Assembly: GCF_009017415.1 (NCBI RefSeq)
Contig: NC_092406.1
Coordinates: forward strand, 124,001-188,000
DNA length: 64,000 nucleotides
Reading direction: 5' to 3'
From: Aspergillus flavus
Lineage: Eukaryota; Ascomycota; Eurotiomycetes; Eurotiales; Aspergillaceae
The notes beneath the pieces are model-generated. The model ran no database searches. It had not been told where the DNA came from and saw nothing but the letters and a program-made list of their open reading frames with translations. Within the stretch, counting starts at the first letter, position 1; every line of letters begins with the position of its first letter. The position numbers and the translations under genes are program-made. This document shows, piece after piece, positions 10,568 to 21,160 of this stretch.

Positions 10568-13500
10568 ATGCCCAAGAGTACAGCCACGAAGCCATTACGC
10601 ATTTCAATCGGTCAGTATGAAGCTTTGGAAGTTCCACATACCCGATTCTGAATATGGTGAGCAGATCGAGGCGGGACCTTTACGGATTGCGTTTGCAGAG
10701 TCGTCGACGAGGACGACATTATAGCCAAGATCTTGACCGTGGACCCGAAAAACTATGCCGATGCACCGACCGAGGCCATCCGTCGCGTCCTAGAGGAATA
10801 TTATCATTCCACCATCCCGCGTGGAACAGAGCTCGATCTGAGAGACGTTGGTACGATTCAGTGTTTTCCCTGACAGCTTGAGACCTACAGCATTACTAAA
10901 CGGGCTCGGTAACAGAATGGATTCGCATGGGCACAACGGTTGCAACAAATGCGCTACTCGAGAGAAAAGGCGAGCGGACAGCCTTACTGATTACCGAAGG
11001 CTTCAAGGATGTTCTTCAGATCGGAAACCAAAGCCGGCCCCATATGTTTGACTTGACAATCCGGCGGCCGATGCCCTTGTATTCAGAAGCCTTCGAAGTC
11101 CGAGAGCGAGTGACTGTGCACGCTTGCAGCGACTCGGATCTCCGAGTTATTCATTTGTCATCCCCTGAGCCTGTGGAATCCGTCACTGGGGCCTCCGGAG
11201 AGATAATCCAAGTGCTCCAGCCCCTAGATATAGCCAGCACGAGACTTGATCTTCAGAGGATTTACGACCAGGGCTTCCGCTCCCTGGCAGTGTGCCTGAT
11301 GCATTCGTACAGCTTCCCAAAGCACGAGCTACAGGTCAGAGATCTAGCTCTCGAGATTGGGTTTGAAAATGTGTCACTCTCGCATGAGACCTCCTCGAGG
11401 CCGAAGCTCGTCCCCCGTGGTAACTCCACGGTTGTCGACGCATACTTGACACCAACCATCAATCGATATCTTCAACAGTTCACAGAAAGCTTTCCCAACA
11501 TCGTAAATTCTCAGACGCGACTCGAATTCATGCAATCAGATGGAGGCTTAGTGCCTTCCTCCAGTCTTTCAGGGCTCCACTCTATTTTGTCAGGGCCAGC
11601 GGGAGGCGTTATTGGATATGCTCGGACCTGCTTCGATACCGAAACTCGAACTCCGGTGATCGGTTTCGATATGGGAGGAACCAGCACGGACGTTAGTAGA
11701 TATGACGGCAACCTGGATCATATCTTCGAGACCACGACGGCTGGCATCACCATCCACGCTCCACAGCTCAATGTCAATACGATTGCCGCTGGCGGTGGTA
11801 GCGTTTTGACTTGGAGAGATGGGTTCATGTCGGTTGGGCCTGAGAGCGCCTCTTCCAATCCAGGTCCTGCTTGTTACCGCAAAGGTGGTCCACTGACCGT
11901 GACGGATGCGAATCTCGCGCTCGGCCGTTTAATCCCTGAGGAGTTTCCATCAGTCTTTGGTGTCAATGAGGACGAGCCATTGGACAGAGACATCGTTCTC
12001 GCTAGATTCAGGGAGCTAACTAAAGTGATAAACCAGGAGACGGGCATGTCACTTACATGGGCAGAAGTTGCAGATGGGTAAGTGATACCCACAATTGTAT
12101 CTCATTGTCTTGTTCGCTAAGGACGATCTGAAAAGGTTCCTTCAAGTCGCAAACGCTGCAATGTGTGGTCCTATTCGGAGCTTGACCTTGGAAAAGGGCC
12201 ATGACGTTGCAAAACACCATCTCGCTTCCTTTGGCGGCGCGGGTGGTCAGCACGCTTGTGCCATTGCTAGTCAACTTGGTATCAAACGCGTGCTCATCCA
12301 TAAATATTCCTCCATTCTGTCAGCCTACGGGATTGGGCTAGCAGACGTTGTACATGAAGAAGAGCGAGTCTGTGCGAAGGCCTTTGATGAGTCTACCATT
12401 GATTTCATTAATGCTTCCCTGGACAACCTCGTCGATTGTGCGCGGAGCAACAAGACTATGGAGCCATTCAACAATATCCAAGCTGGCCGCTTCTTAAGCA
12501 TGAGATATGATGGCAGCGAGACCTCGATCATGATACCGTGGGATGACCCCGAGAGCGACGCGAAAGAAGCGTTTGTCAAGGCACACCATCAGCAATTCGG
12601 ATTTACTCCTGTGGACCGTGTCGTGTATGTGGACACCATTCGCGTCCGGGCAATTGGATGCAGTGTTTTCCATGAAATCTCTTCCTCTCCCCAGGTCAAG
12701 TATCCCTTGAATTCCAAGTCGGCTACGACCACGGCCACTCCAAGCTCGAGGGTTTCCACCTATTTCAGTTCGGTTGGGTGGGTGGACACGCCTGTCTATC
12801 ATCTGGATGCTCTTTCTGAAGGAATTCAGATTCAAGGACCCGCTATGATTATTGACAAAACGCAGACGATCGTCATGAGTCCAGATTCAAAGGCAACCAT
12901 CGCTCAAGATCTTTTGATCCTTGACGTAGATTCACCAAGCCCCAAGTCGACCAGTCCAGAAGGTATCGACCCGGTTCAGCTTTCCATATTCCGGCATCGG
13001 TTCATGGGAGTAGCTGAACAGATGGGCCGGGTTCTGCAGAATGTCAGTACCAGCGCGAATATCAAGGAGCGGCTAGATTTCACTTGTGCGATCTTCACGC
13101 CGGAAGGGGACTTGGTTGCCAACGCTCCTCACGTACCCGCCATGATTGGAAGTATGGCCTTTGCCGTGAGATCACAGATTGCGGAGTGGCAGGGAAGGCT
13201 GCAAGATGGCGATGTGTTACTGTCCAATACTCCCGGTGCGTGCCCTAACTTGTTCTAATCAGAATTCAGCGTCGAAGTTTCTTCTAACAGTCAGTAAGCC
13301 TATGGGGGTGTTCATCTCCCCGACTTGACGGTGATTACCCCGGTCTTCGACTCCGCTGGGAAGGATATTGTATTTTGGGCCGCGTCGCGCGGTCATCATG
13401 CCGATGTGAGTGTCTTTTAGTTTCGCATTTCGTCAATATCACGTCCGCTAATTCTTTCGGTAGGTGGGTGGCGTACTCCCCGGCTCGATGCCACCAATGT

Positions 13501-14882
13501 CAAAGCTTCTCGCGGAAGAAGGTGCTATCTTCAATTCTCATCTCCTGGTTCGTGCCGGTCACTTCGATGAAGATGAGCTCCGTCGTGTTCTATGCGTCGA
13601 GCCAGCACGTTTCCCCGGCAGTAGCGGGTCCCGACGTTTCCAAGACAATGTCACTGATCTCAAGGCCCAAGTTGCTGCAAATCACTGTGGTGCTCGTCTC
13701 ATGCGACGTCTCATCGAAGAGTATTCCTTCCCGGTGGTTCAGGTATTTGTCAAGCATGTATGCGAGATGCAAGATAGGTAGCTAATCGACAATAGGTCTA
13801 CATGGGTGCCATTCAAGATTCTGCCGAGCTGGCTGTGCGCAATCTCTTGAAGCGTCTCGCGCATGAGCGCAGCGGAGAAGACATATCTGCTGTGGACTAT
13901 ATGGATGACGGTACCCCGATCCAGCTGAAGGTCACGATTAATCCGACAGATGGGTCTGCCATTTTCGACTTCACAGGCACAGGCCCAGAGGTATACGGTA
14001 ATTTCGTTCTATACCCTTCGGTTCAGTGTGCAGATCGAGATCTAATGCGAGCTGATGACAGGAAACTGGAATGCTCCGATTGCCATTTGCAATTCGGCGG
14101 TCATTTTCGCCCTGCGGTGCATGGTCAATTCTGATATCCCACTCAACCACGGGTGTATCAAGCCAGTCCAAATAATCATTCCGGACGGATCACTCCTACG
14201 TCCAAGTGCTGAAGCAGCTGTCTGCGCCGGCAACGTGTTGACGTCGCAACGCATCGTAGACGTCATATTCAAGAGCTTCAAGGTGTGCGCCGCAAGCCAA
14301 GGATGCATGAACAACCTGACCTTCGGCAACGACGGCGAGAATGGATTTGGATACTACGAGACCATCGCCGGGGGCAGCGGCGCAGGCCCCAGTTGGGCGG
14401 GAACCGGTGGTGTACACACGAACATGACCAACACGCGAATCACCGACCCAGAGTCTCTCGAACGGCGATACCCAGTTGTCCTGCGGCGTTTCAGTCTTCG
14501 GAGAGGAAGTGGTGGTGCGGGCATGTACCCAGGTGGCGATGGAGTGATCAGGGATATTGAGCTGAGGCTCCCCATGTCCGTGTCGATTCTTTCGGAACGA
14601 CGGAGCTTCGCACCGTATGGGATGGCAGGTGGAGAAGATGGTCAGCGCGGGAAGAATACGTGGATCACGAAGGCTGGTCGCTGTATCAACGTCGGCGGTA
14701 AAGGTTCGATCCGGGTTCAGCCTGGCGATCGGTTCGTGATCGAGACCCCCGGTGGTGGTGGCTATGGACCCCCTGGGGAGCTGGTCTGGAGCGAAAGGGA
14801 CGAGTCGATCGTCATGCCCACATTTATACCAGTTGCTAATGGCAGTGTGGCTGCGAATCGAACCCTGGCCGAACAAGTTTAA
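10568..14882 (+). CDS. ATP-dependent 5-oxoprolinase / hydantoinase A+B fusion
   Basis: Eight exons (10568-10610, 10665-10850, 10916-12077, 12136-13235, 13299-13405, 13464-13742, 13796-13997, 14062-14882) give 1299 aa, the usual length of fungal OPLAH-type enzymes. The HyuA half opens with IDRGGTFTD at about residue 14, then [15 protein letters not shown] and the ATPase-like [28 protein letters not shown] follows. The HyuB half has [39 protein letters not shown] and the Gly-rich C-terminal end PGGGGYGPP. The family hydrolyses 5-oxoproline to glutamate (glutathione cycle) or, in related enzymes, hydantoins, with ATP in the cytosol. The fungal length favours 5-oxoprolinase, but hydantoinase activity is not excluded. 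Confidence 0.93.
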
Positions 14883-15200
14883 GACTATGGATACTTGTCC
14901 TAGGGGTCCTTATATTCTAAGTGTAATGCATAGTACGTTCGATTAAACTGACTCGTAGACATTAAGACATTATCGAAGTCCCCACGGAGGCTTCTCGGTG
15001 AAAGGCACAATGGAAGCTGAGCGCAGAAGATAGTAAGGAGTAAATAGTCAGAGGAGGCCCCTTGCAGTATGATATGACCTCCAGAAAATAAGGGCCAGTG
15101 GGTGACGGGAACCTCGACTTGTTGTCGCGCTACATCTGCTTCGAGTCCCACCCCGACATGGTAGCTAGCCTGCAATCCCATCCCAACACCAGCATGTTAC
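14883..15200. other. Intergenic between convergent genes
   Basis: These 318 bp hold the 3' ends of the 5-oxoprolinase gene and the membrane-protein gene on the other strand. No further gene is seen. Confidence 0.6.
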
Positions 15201-16496
15201 TTAGTGCGCTCTGCCAATATGGTCATCTTGATGAGGTGGGAGTGCCCCTGATGCGGTCGACGGCGGGACAGCAGCCTGTGAAGGATGCTGCAAAGCCTCC
15301 GGGGACGCTTCTGCCATTTCCAGATCTCCAGCACTGCGTCCAGCGGTGGATCCCTGACGCGAATCCGGCGCCACACTCTGCGATGGACTGGGAGTCAGCA
15401 GGCGGGGTCCGGGGTTCTTTCCTGGCTGCTTGCTGGTCTTCACGCGTGCTGGCGCCGGGCCCAGCATTGGTGGGTATTTGAACCGGAATCCCCACACAAA
15501 GAACAGACGCAGCTTCGTCCAGAAGCCCATAGCATCCCATCGCTTCTTCAAGATCTCCGCGTCCGCCTGGGAGCGGGCGCGATAGCCCTTGCGGAAGAAA
15601 CACAAAAGGAGGAGGCTAATCGGAATCACGGTGAGAGACCAGCAGACGGGCAGACCGCGCCGAGTTTGCCAGCCAGTCATCAGGCGGCGGAACCGAACGA
15701 ATGCCTCAATAAATCCGAGGATCAGAAAGAGGCCAATCCAGCCGATGGTGAGAATAAGGGTGAGGGCCAACGGGGAGATACCCATATAGTAGTCGTCAAG
15801 GAACCAGTTATAGTCGTCGTCGTAACCGTAGTACCCGCCGTAGGAACTTCTGCTGTAGGAACCCTCTGTGCTGGTGTAATAGCACTGTGCGCCTGTGTAC
15901 AGGGAGGTGGGTCGGTTATAATAACTGAGGGAGTCGAGACTGCTACTGGGGACCTGGGTCGGGTCGACATAGACCACGTCATAGGTGTAAGTGGTCGGCT
16001 GGAAGGGTTGGCTGGAGTCGACCGAAATTGAAGTCTCCGTGGCGGTTCGAGGCAGCAAGTTCTGCACTACAACGGGCGGACTCACTGGGACGGCAGTGGT
16101 CTGGGTCCATTGTGTTGCGCAGCCCGTCGGCGCTGAGTAGGTCAGATAGACCTTGAAGATGGTGTAATGGGAATTATCGCGGTAGTAGGGGTAACGATCG
16201 TAGTCATCGAGAGACTCTCCTACGCCGGTGGGATACAGCTTCTGGATGACGGTAGCATCTCCTCCATAGTATCCGGTGCCGATGGAGGTGATAGTCGAGA
16301 CTGCCTCGGGCAAGGAAGTGGCCGTCGGAGAAACTTCCTGGATCGTAGTTATAACCTCACTACCGTAGTAATAGGCTTCCGTGACGACAGCCTGTTCATA
16401 GTAATCCGTGACAACCCACGGGACGGCAACAACGAGTGAACACAGGTGGGTACAAATGACAGACAAAAACAACATAAACGAGTGTGAGGGCGCCAT
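15201..16496 (-). CDS. Tyr/Thr-rich cell-surface membrane protein, unknown function
   Basis: A single exon encodes 431 aa from the ATG at 16496. Only a TTG precedes it in frame, so this ATG is preferred. A signal peptide (FMLFLSVICTHLCSLVVAV) is followed by an approximately 210-residue extracellular region rich in Tyr, Thr, Ser and Val, ending in the tyrosine cluster SYGGYYGYDDDYNWFLDDYY. Two hydrophobic helices follow (LALTLILTIGWIGLFLILGF and CWSLTVIPISLLLLCFF), linked by a basic loop. A basic-to-Pro/Ser-rich cytosolic tail of about 110 residues includes DAMGFWTKLRLFFVWGFRFKYPP. I recognise no named domain. The layout suggests a fungal plasma-membrane or wall-sensing protein; this is inference. 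Confidence 0.72.
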   Translation of the reverse strand: MAPSHSFMLFLSVICTHLCSLVVAVPWVVTDYYEQAVVTEAYYYGSEVITTIQEVSPTATSLPEAVSTITSIGTGYYGGDATVIQKLYPTGVGESLDDYDRYPYYRDNSHYTIFKVYLTYSAPTGCATQWTQTTAVPVSPPVVVQNLLPRTATETSISVDSSQPFQPTTYTYDVVYVDPTQVPSSSLDSLSYYNRPTSLYTGAQCYYTSTEGSYSRSSYGGYYGYDDDYNWFLDDYYMGISPLALTLILTIGWIGLFLILGFIEAFVRFRRLMTGWQTRRGLPVCWSLTVIPISLLLLCFFRKGYRARSQADAEILKKRWDAMGFWTKLRLFFVWGFRFKYPPMLGPAPARVKTSKQPGKNPGPRLLTPSPSQSVAPDSRQGSTAGRSAGDLEMAEASPEALQHPSQAAVPPSTASGALPPHQDDHIGRAH

Positions 16497-17905
16497 CCTG
16501 AGTGGTCGCCTGCAATGGTTGCGCAAAAATCTCCCTCCCTCTCTGGGACGCAGTCATGGTGGCACTCGTGGCTTTAATACTACTACCAAATGAATCAGTG
16601 GCCAAAGGCAACTCGAGCCTCATGACCTCGCCAAGCGATGTTAAAATTGCTTCATGTAACATGGTAGCATTGAGGGCCTGTCAGAGGCTGATAGTGATTG
16701 GCAGGGTTTCAACCCTGCCAGGGTCTAGCAGTCGCCATGAAGCTTTAGCTCGCGCGCTACGATAGACTTCTTTTGCTGAAATAGGGTTAGATTTGACCCG
16801 TGCTGGACAAACATAGACGAACTACGCTCGAGTGAGCTAGTGACTCTTCTTTTTTGGGCCTCATTTCTCCTATTTTACCAGTCTAGTCCGTGTGACATGC
16901 AGTAGTGGTTCGAGACCAGTATGGCCAGTCGTTAGTGTGGGCTTCGCTTCTGGAATCTGATGGCGATACTAGAGAGAAAGAAGACTAGGAGGTTGAACAG
17001 ACTTTCCCTGGCCATACTGTTTGCCGTGTTTGCATCACCCTTGAACCCCCTGGATTGGGTTTAGCTTCGGTCTACGCCGACAAAAACAATTGGAAATCAA
17101 TCCCAGCAAGTGACATCTGGTTGATACGGAGCACTAAGAAGTACACTAGTCCGTCCAGAGCATGGTTGATCTAATTGTGGAGATACTAGCGCGCTTTGAC
17201 ATCAATTGGTCATATCACCGAGCGTTTGCCATCGCGGACAATGTCCGGGTTTCTGAGATTTGAGAGAACGTTGGCCACCTGAAAGTCTTGAACGAGCATA
17301 GATAGCCTACAACACCACCACAGATTTGTGTAGTATTGAAATTTGGGTGCGCAGGATAGTTATTTGCTTTCAGATTTACGTTGGGCATGTATTCTATCAA
17401 CCACTTTCCGAATCAAAGTAGGTGATATGGTATCTCAACAAAATATATAATCTGTGATGCATAGACATCGAACATTTGTTCAGATAGTACTTTAATTCGT
17501 ACTTAGTACGTACAGTCCACTCAGGCTGTACCATCGACCTCGGCAACTATTCTTCAATATTTCACTTTCAACCTACATTTTTGACCATATGTACAGGAGG
17601 ATCAACCATATAGGGGATATTTCGTGATGCTTGTCAATTGATTTCCTTTGCCCTCACGTCCGAATGCGGGAATTCATCAAACAGTGCAAACAGCCTCCAC
17701 GGAGCCGAAGGAATTGCCATTTTCGGTAATCGCCGGGGAACCATCTCGTTTGCCCAAAAGGGAAATTGGGGGATAGAGATTCAAATCGGTTAATAGTTGC
17801 GACAGACCAAAATGTCCTTGGAAAGTATAAAGGTGATGAGAGTGAAAGCGAAAGGTCAATCTGCTTTGAAGCAAAAACATCACTACACAGGCTTCGGCAG
17901 CAAAC
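16497..17905. other. Gene-free stretch, 1.4 kb
   Basis: No convincing coding frame is seen on either strand. A perfect 10-bp inverted repeat with a 2-nt loop (TGGCAGGGTT ... AACCCTGCCA) lies at 16699-16720. The right end is the promoter of the truncated dioxygenase. Confidence 0.5.
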
Positions 17906-18331
17906 ATGTCATCCACACTGGTTCAGTCCGTCGAACAAAGGTTGAATCTTCGGGCGTATGGGGGAACAATTAAGGATGTGAAGAGCTTGAAACCCTCCAC
18001 ACTGAACATCTCACTGGAGGAGCTAAGAAGATGTTTCAACGAAGATGGCGTTCTATGGGTGAGTCTGGTGAATTAACAAATATCAAGAGGCAGCCATCCT
18101 AATATCACATAGGTGAAAGGCCTCATCAGCCGGGATTTGATCAACAAATGTCGTCGGGACTACCTGGAGTTCGTTAACCAGGGATCAGGCATGCTAAAGC
18201 CTGGCACCGATCAGGAAGAAGGTATCTCCTCTGGGAGCGACTGGAGAAATTTTATTCTTCCTGGTGGTACCCGTCTTGCACTAGGTCTCGAGGATGAAGG
18301 ACAACCCATTAGGTTCATATGTCAACTGTAA
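17906..18331 (+). pseudogene. Truncated phytanoyl-CoA dioxygenase (PhyH) family gene, N-terminal part only
   Basis: Exons 17906-18058 and 18113-18331 give 123 aa. The sequence matches the start of fungal PhyH-family 2-oxoglutarate/Fe(II) dioxygenases: RCFNEDGVLWVKGLISRDLI near residue 38, then the family block FVNQGSGMLKPGTD near residue 74 and SGSDWRNFILPGG. The frame stops soon after LEDEG. The HxD...H iron-binding triad and the 2-oxoglutarate arginine, which make up roughly the last 180 residues, are absent. The alternative splice I tried at 18317 leads only to unrelated residues. The remaining 229 bp to the convergent MFS gene cannot hold the missing domain. It is probably a non-functional remnant; proteins of this family normally have around 300 aa. 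Confidence 0.7.
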
Positions 18332-18560
18332 GTCAAGAAATGCAAATTTTCGTTCGACAGAGGCTGGTGCATTTGGAATCGCAAGTTGTTCAATACGTCA
18401 ATAGCTGATGTTTCTGGAGCCTATAATTCTTGTCACTGGTATATACAACCCCTTTAGGGTTAAGAGACCCTTGATTTGGCGCAATGGTGGTCCTGAAGCA
18501 CTCTTTCTGCAATCGAATTTTTCGCTATATCCATCGATATATTCAAGCCTCTTCCGTAAA

Positions 18561-20008
18561 TCATGAGGTATCCTCCAGCCCTTTAATTGACCGTTTATTT
18601 CGCCAAAGTCCGCCCCAGCAGAGGACCAGGACACAGCCTACGGAGAAAGCCGCCAAAATGATCGCTTCGATTCCATACCCGAGTCCATATCCAAGATGCT
18701 CTACCAGATTGGGACTCCAAAAGGGTACTGTGAAAGCAATAATCTGCCGCACAGTATTGATGAGCTGAAGCACTGAGCCCGATTGAGAAGGCAAACAGTC
18801 CACGCAATAGGTTTTCGATGGCGTTGTCACCATCTGAAGGCCAAAGTTCGCCACTGCAAAGCCCATGCATGGCCCCATCCAATGTGTGCGGTATTGTAAA
18901 GTCAGACCGAAGATCAAGATGCCTGCTACGGCGATCAGAAATCCTGGAAGACCGACAATCAGTCGACGCTCCAACCGTTGCGCGGTTCCACCGACATCTC
19001 CAACAGTAGCATTGCCCCGCTCCCGTTTCATGACCCAATCACTCCCTGGGCCAGCTAGCTGTTCGCCAATAAGGGCTCCAACCAATGGGCCCAAGAAAAA
19101 GAGACCCTGTGCGACGGCGCCAAATCCGTATATCTTTTCAAGTGCAATTGGCACAATCGTGGCCAATCCCACAGAGACAATCGCAAAGGTGACGCCATAC
19201 GCGAACGCCACGAAGACGATATGGGGAGCTTGGAGAATCAAAAATGGCTCTAGCACTTGTTGCAGTCGTAGCTTCGCATTTCCGGATGTGCGGTGTCGAT
19301 ATGAAGTCTCGGGACAAGTCAAGATGAAAGCGATCGACTGCACGGCATTCATGATAGCAGTGAGCCACAAGGTCCACTGCCAGCCAGCATAGCGCACCAC
19401 AGGCCCGCCGATCACTCCACCGAGCGGAGCCCCGATCGACACCATTTGCGCCCAAATCCCATTTTTGCGACCACGCTGTTCTTCCGAGAAGATATCCACC
19501 ACAATCACGCCGGGAAGGACGAACCCCGCCGAGATGCCAAAGGACTGGAAAACACGGGCAGTCATCAGACCTCCATTTGTCTTCGCGAACCCTCCGCCCA
19601 GCGCCGCGAAACAAGATAACAATGTGCTGGTAATCAGGATTGGACGGCGGCCGTATGCCTTCATACAGGCGATCCAGAAGAACGGAGCGAGTCCGAGGAA
19701 GAGGACGTGGACGGCGATGAAATATGTCGCTTTTTGTTGAGGGATTCCCAATTCGAGGGCCACCGCATTGGTTCCGGGGATCAAAATGCTGCTGGTGAAA
19801 CCGGGACAGACCGCGAGGAAACTGCACTGAATCAAGATCAGGTGCTTGCGAAGCCAGGACCATTTCTAGGGCGGCATCGGGTTAATCCTGTCGTCGTGGA
19901 AAGCTAGGCGCGACGTACCATAGGGGTATCTTCCCGATCTTGTGCTGAGAGGGAACAGATCTCGTCTTGCTGCGTGCTGTCCATAATTCTTTCTTCAGTA
20001 CTCATCAT
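18561..20008 (-). CDS. MFS transporter, DHA1-like (12 helices)
   Basis: Exon 1 (20008-19919) encodes a 30-residue acidic N-terminus that begins with two Met codons. Exon 2 (19865-18561) encodes the rest, for 464 aa. Splicing gives KWSWLRKHLILIQCSFLAVCPGFTSS as the entry into helix 1. MFS motif A is visible as GRRPILITSTLL, with a second signature in SEEQRGRKNGIWAQMVSIGAPLGGVIGG (motif C-like glycine/proline pattern in helix 5). The C-terminal half has the SGSVLQLINTVRQIIAFTVPFW motif of fungal DHA1 carriers. Such carriers export drugs or metabolites, or move small molecules, by proton antiport. No metabolite cluster surrounds it, so no substrate is inferred. Confidence 0.85.
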
Positions 20009-21160
20009 AAACCCTTCCTTTGTCACCCAGAGTCATAGTCTGGGCGCGACAATCCTTCCGGTGACTGGCTGAAGGGGTAGAGTAAAGGTCTAAATCCAAC
20101 CAGCGAGCAGGTTTGCGGGCGCGGGAAACGAGAAAATAATAAACAAGACAGAATAATATCCCATCGAGATTGTCTGGGTCGTCGATCGACAATGGCTTCA
20201 ATACATTGCGCAAGGCGGACAAAATAGGGCAATGATGCACACCTGACCTTCCTAGTTAGGAAGGTGGTCATAAAGTCCCCGACAGCTTCAGAACCAACAA
20301 GATGGATTTCATGAGATATATCGTATGGCAAATAGTTAAACAACTGGTTATATTGATATATTTATTACTATGCAAGAAAGAATAAAGTTCAACGGCGTTC
20401 ATACTTCTAAAGATAAGAATACAATTGAATGAGAAATTATTGTAACTTTGAACAATATTAGATCTAGAGATATACTATCTATATCAACCGTACATTTCTA
20501 GATAAATTGGGCACCTATATACTTCTTGGTCAGATAGTTCCTGAGGTAAGATCATATAGATAGAACCGATCAAACAATTCTTCCCCGACAACTTTTGGCA
20601 GAAAATAACAATGTTCTGGACAAAGAGCGGCTTGAGATAGAGAAATAAGAAACCATTGTAGGTGTTTGTGAAAGTTCGATGTAAGGAGAGAAAGAGAGAG
20701 GGTGCTCTGCTGCCTGAGGCCACCCTACATTCCAGGTTAGTCCCGAACAATCGATTCAGTCGGCTTCAGACCAACTTCCACGGCTTGATATGAAAGCCAC
20801 TGCAGGCAGGAGGGATCAACATTGGGGTTGAAGAGAGACTTGAGCTCTTTCTCCTGAGATTTGGACTCTCCCCTCAATGGCGGTCTGGGATTTGTGCGAA
20901 TGGTTCCCTATTGATGATACTAGCCTCGGTTCTAGGGGTTCTGATTTAGCTTCCACTACGGCGTCGGCCGTCTGCGGGGTGGATCCTGAATGATTGATGC
21001 TGATCTTTGTCTTTGTCTCCATATAATGCGGGGTATCAATCGACCAGTATGTTGGCACGCATTTCCTGGCACCCTCAAATAACGTGTGGTGCGCCAGGCC
21101 TCACTGCAGACTTCTGTTTCTCCCTCATCACCCCTTCGAAACGTTCCATGACATACAACA
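20009..21160. other. Intergenic, divergent promoter region, 1.15 kb
   Basis: This region separates the MFS gene (minus) from the NCS1 permease (plus). Bases 20330-20560 are AT-rich. Short open frames here lack start context and family resemblance; no gene is called. Confidence 0.5.

Noticed and set aside
14196..14876. 226-codon minus-strand frame under the 5-oxoprolinase 3' end
   Set aside because: It is a shadow of the HyuB coding frame with Arg/Pro/Thr-rich low-complexity composition.
16699..16720. Perfect 10-bp hairpin TGGCAGGGTT/AACCCTGCCA
   Set aside because: It is an isolated inverted repeat without flanking duplication, U-run or neighbouring gene end. It is too little to call an element or terminator.
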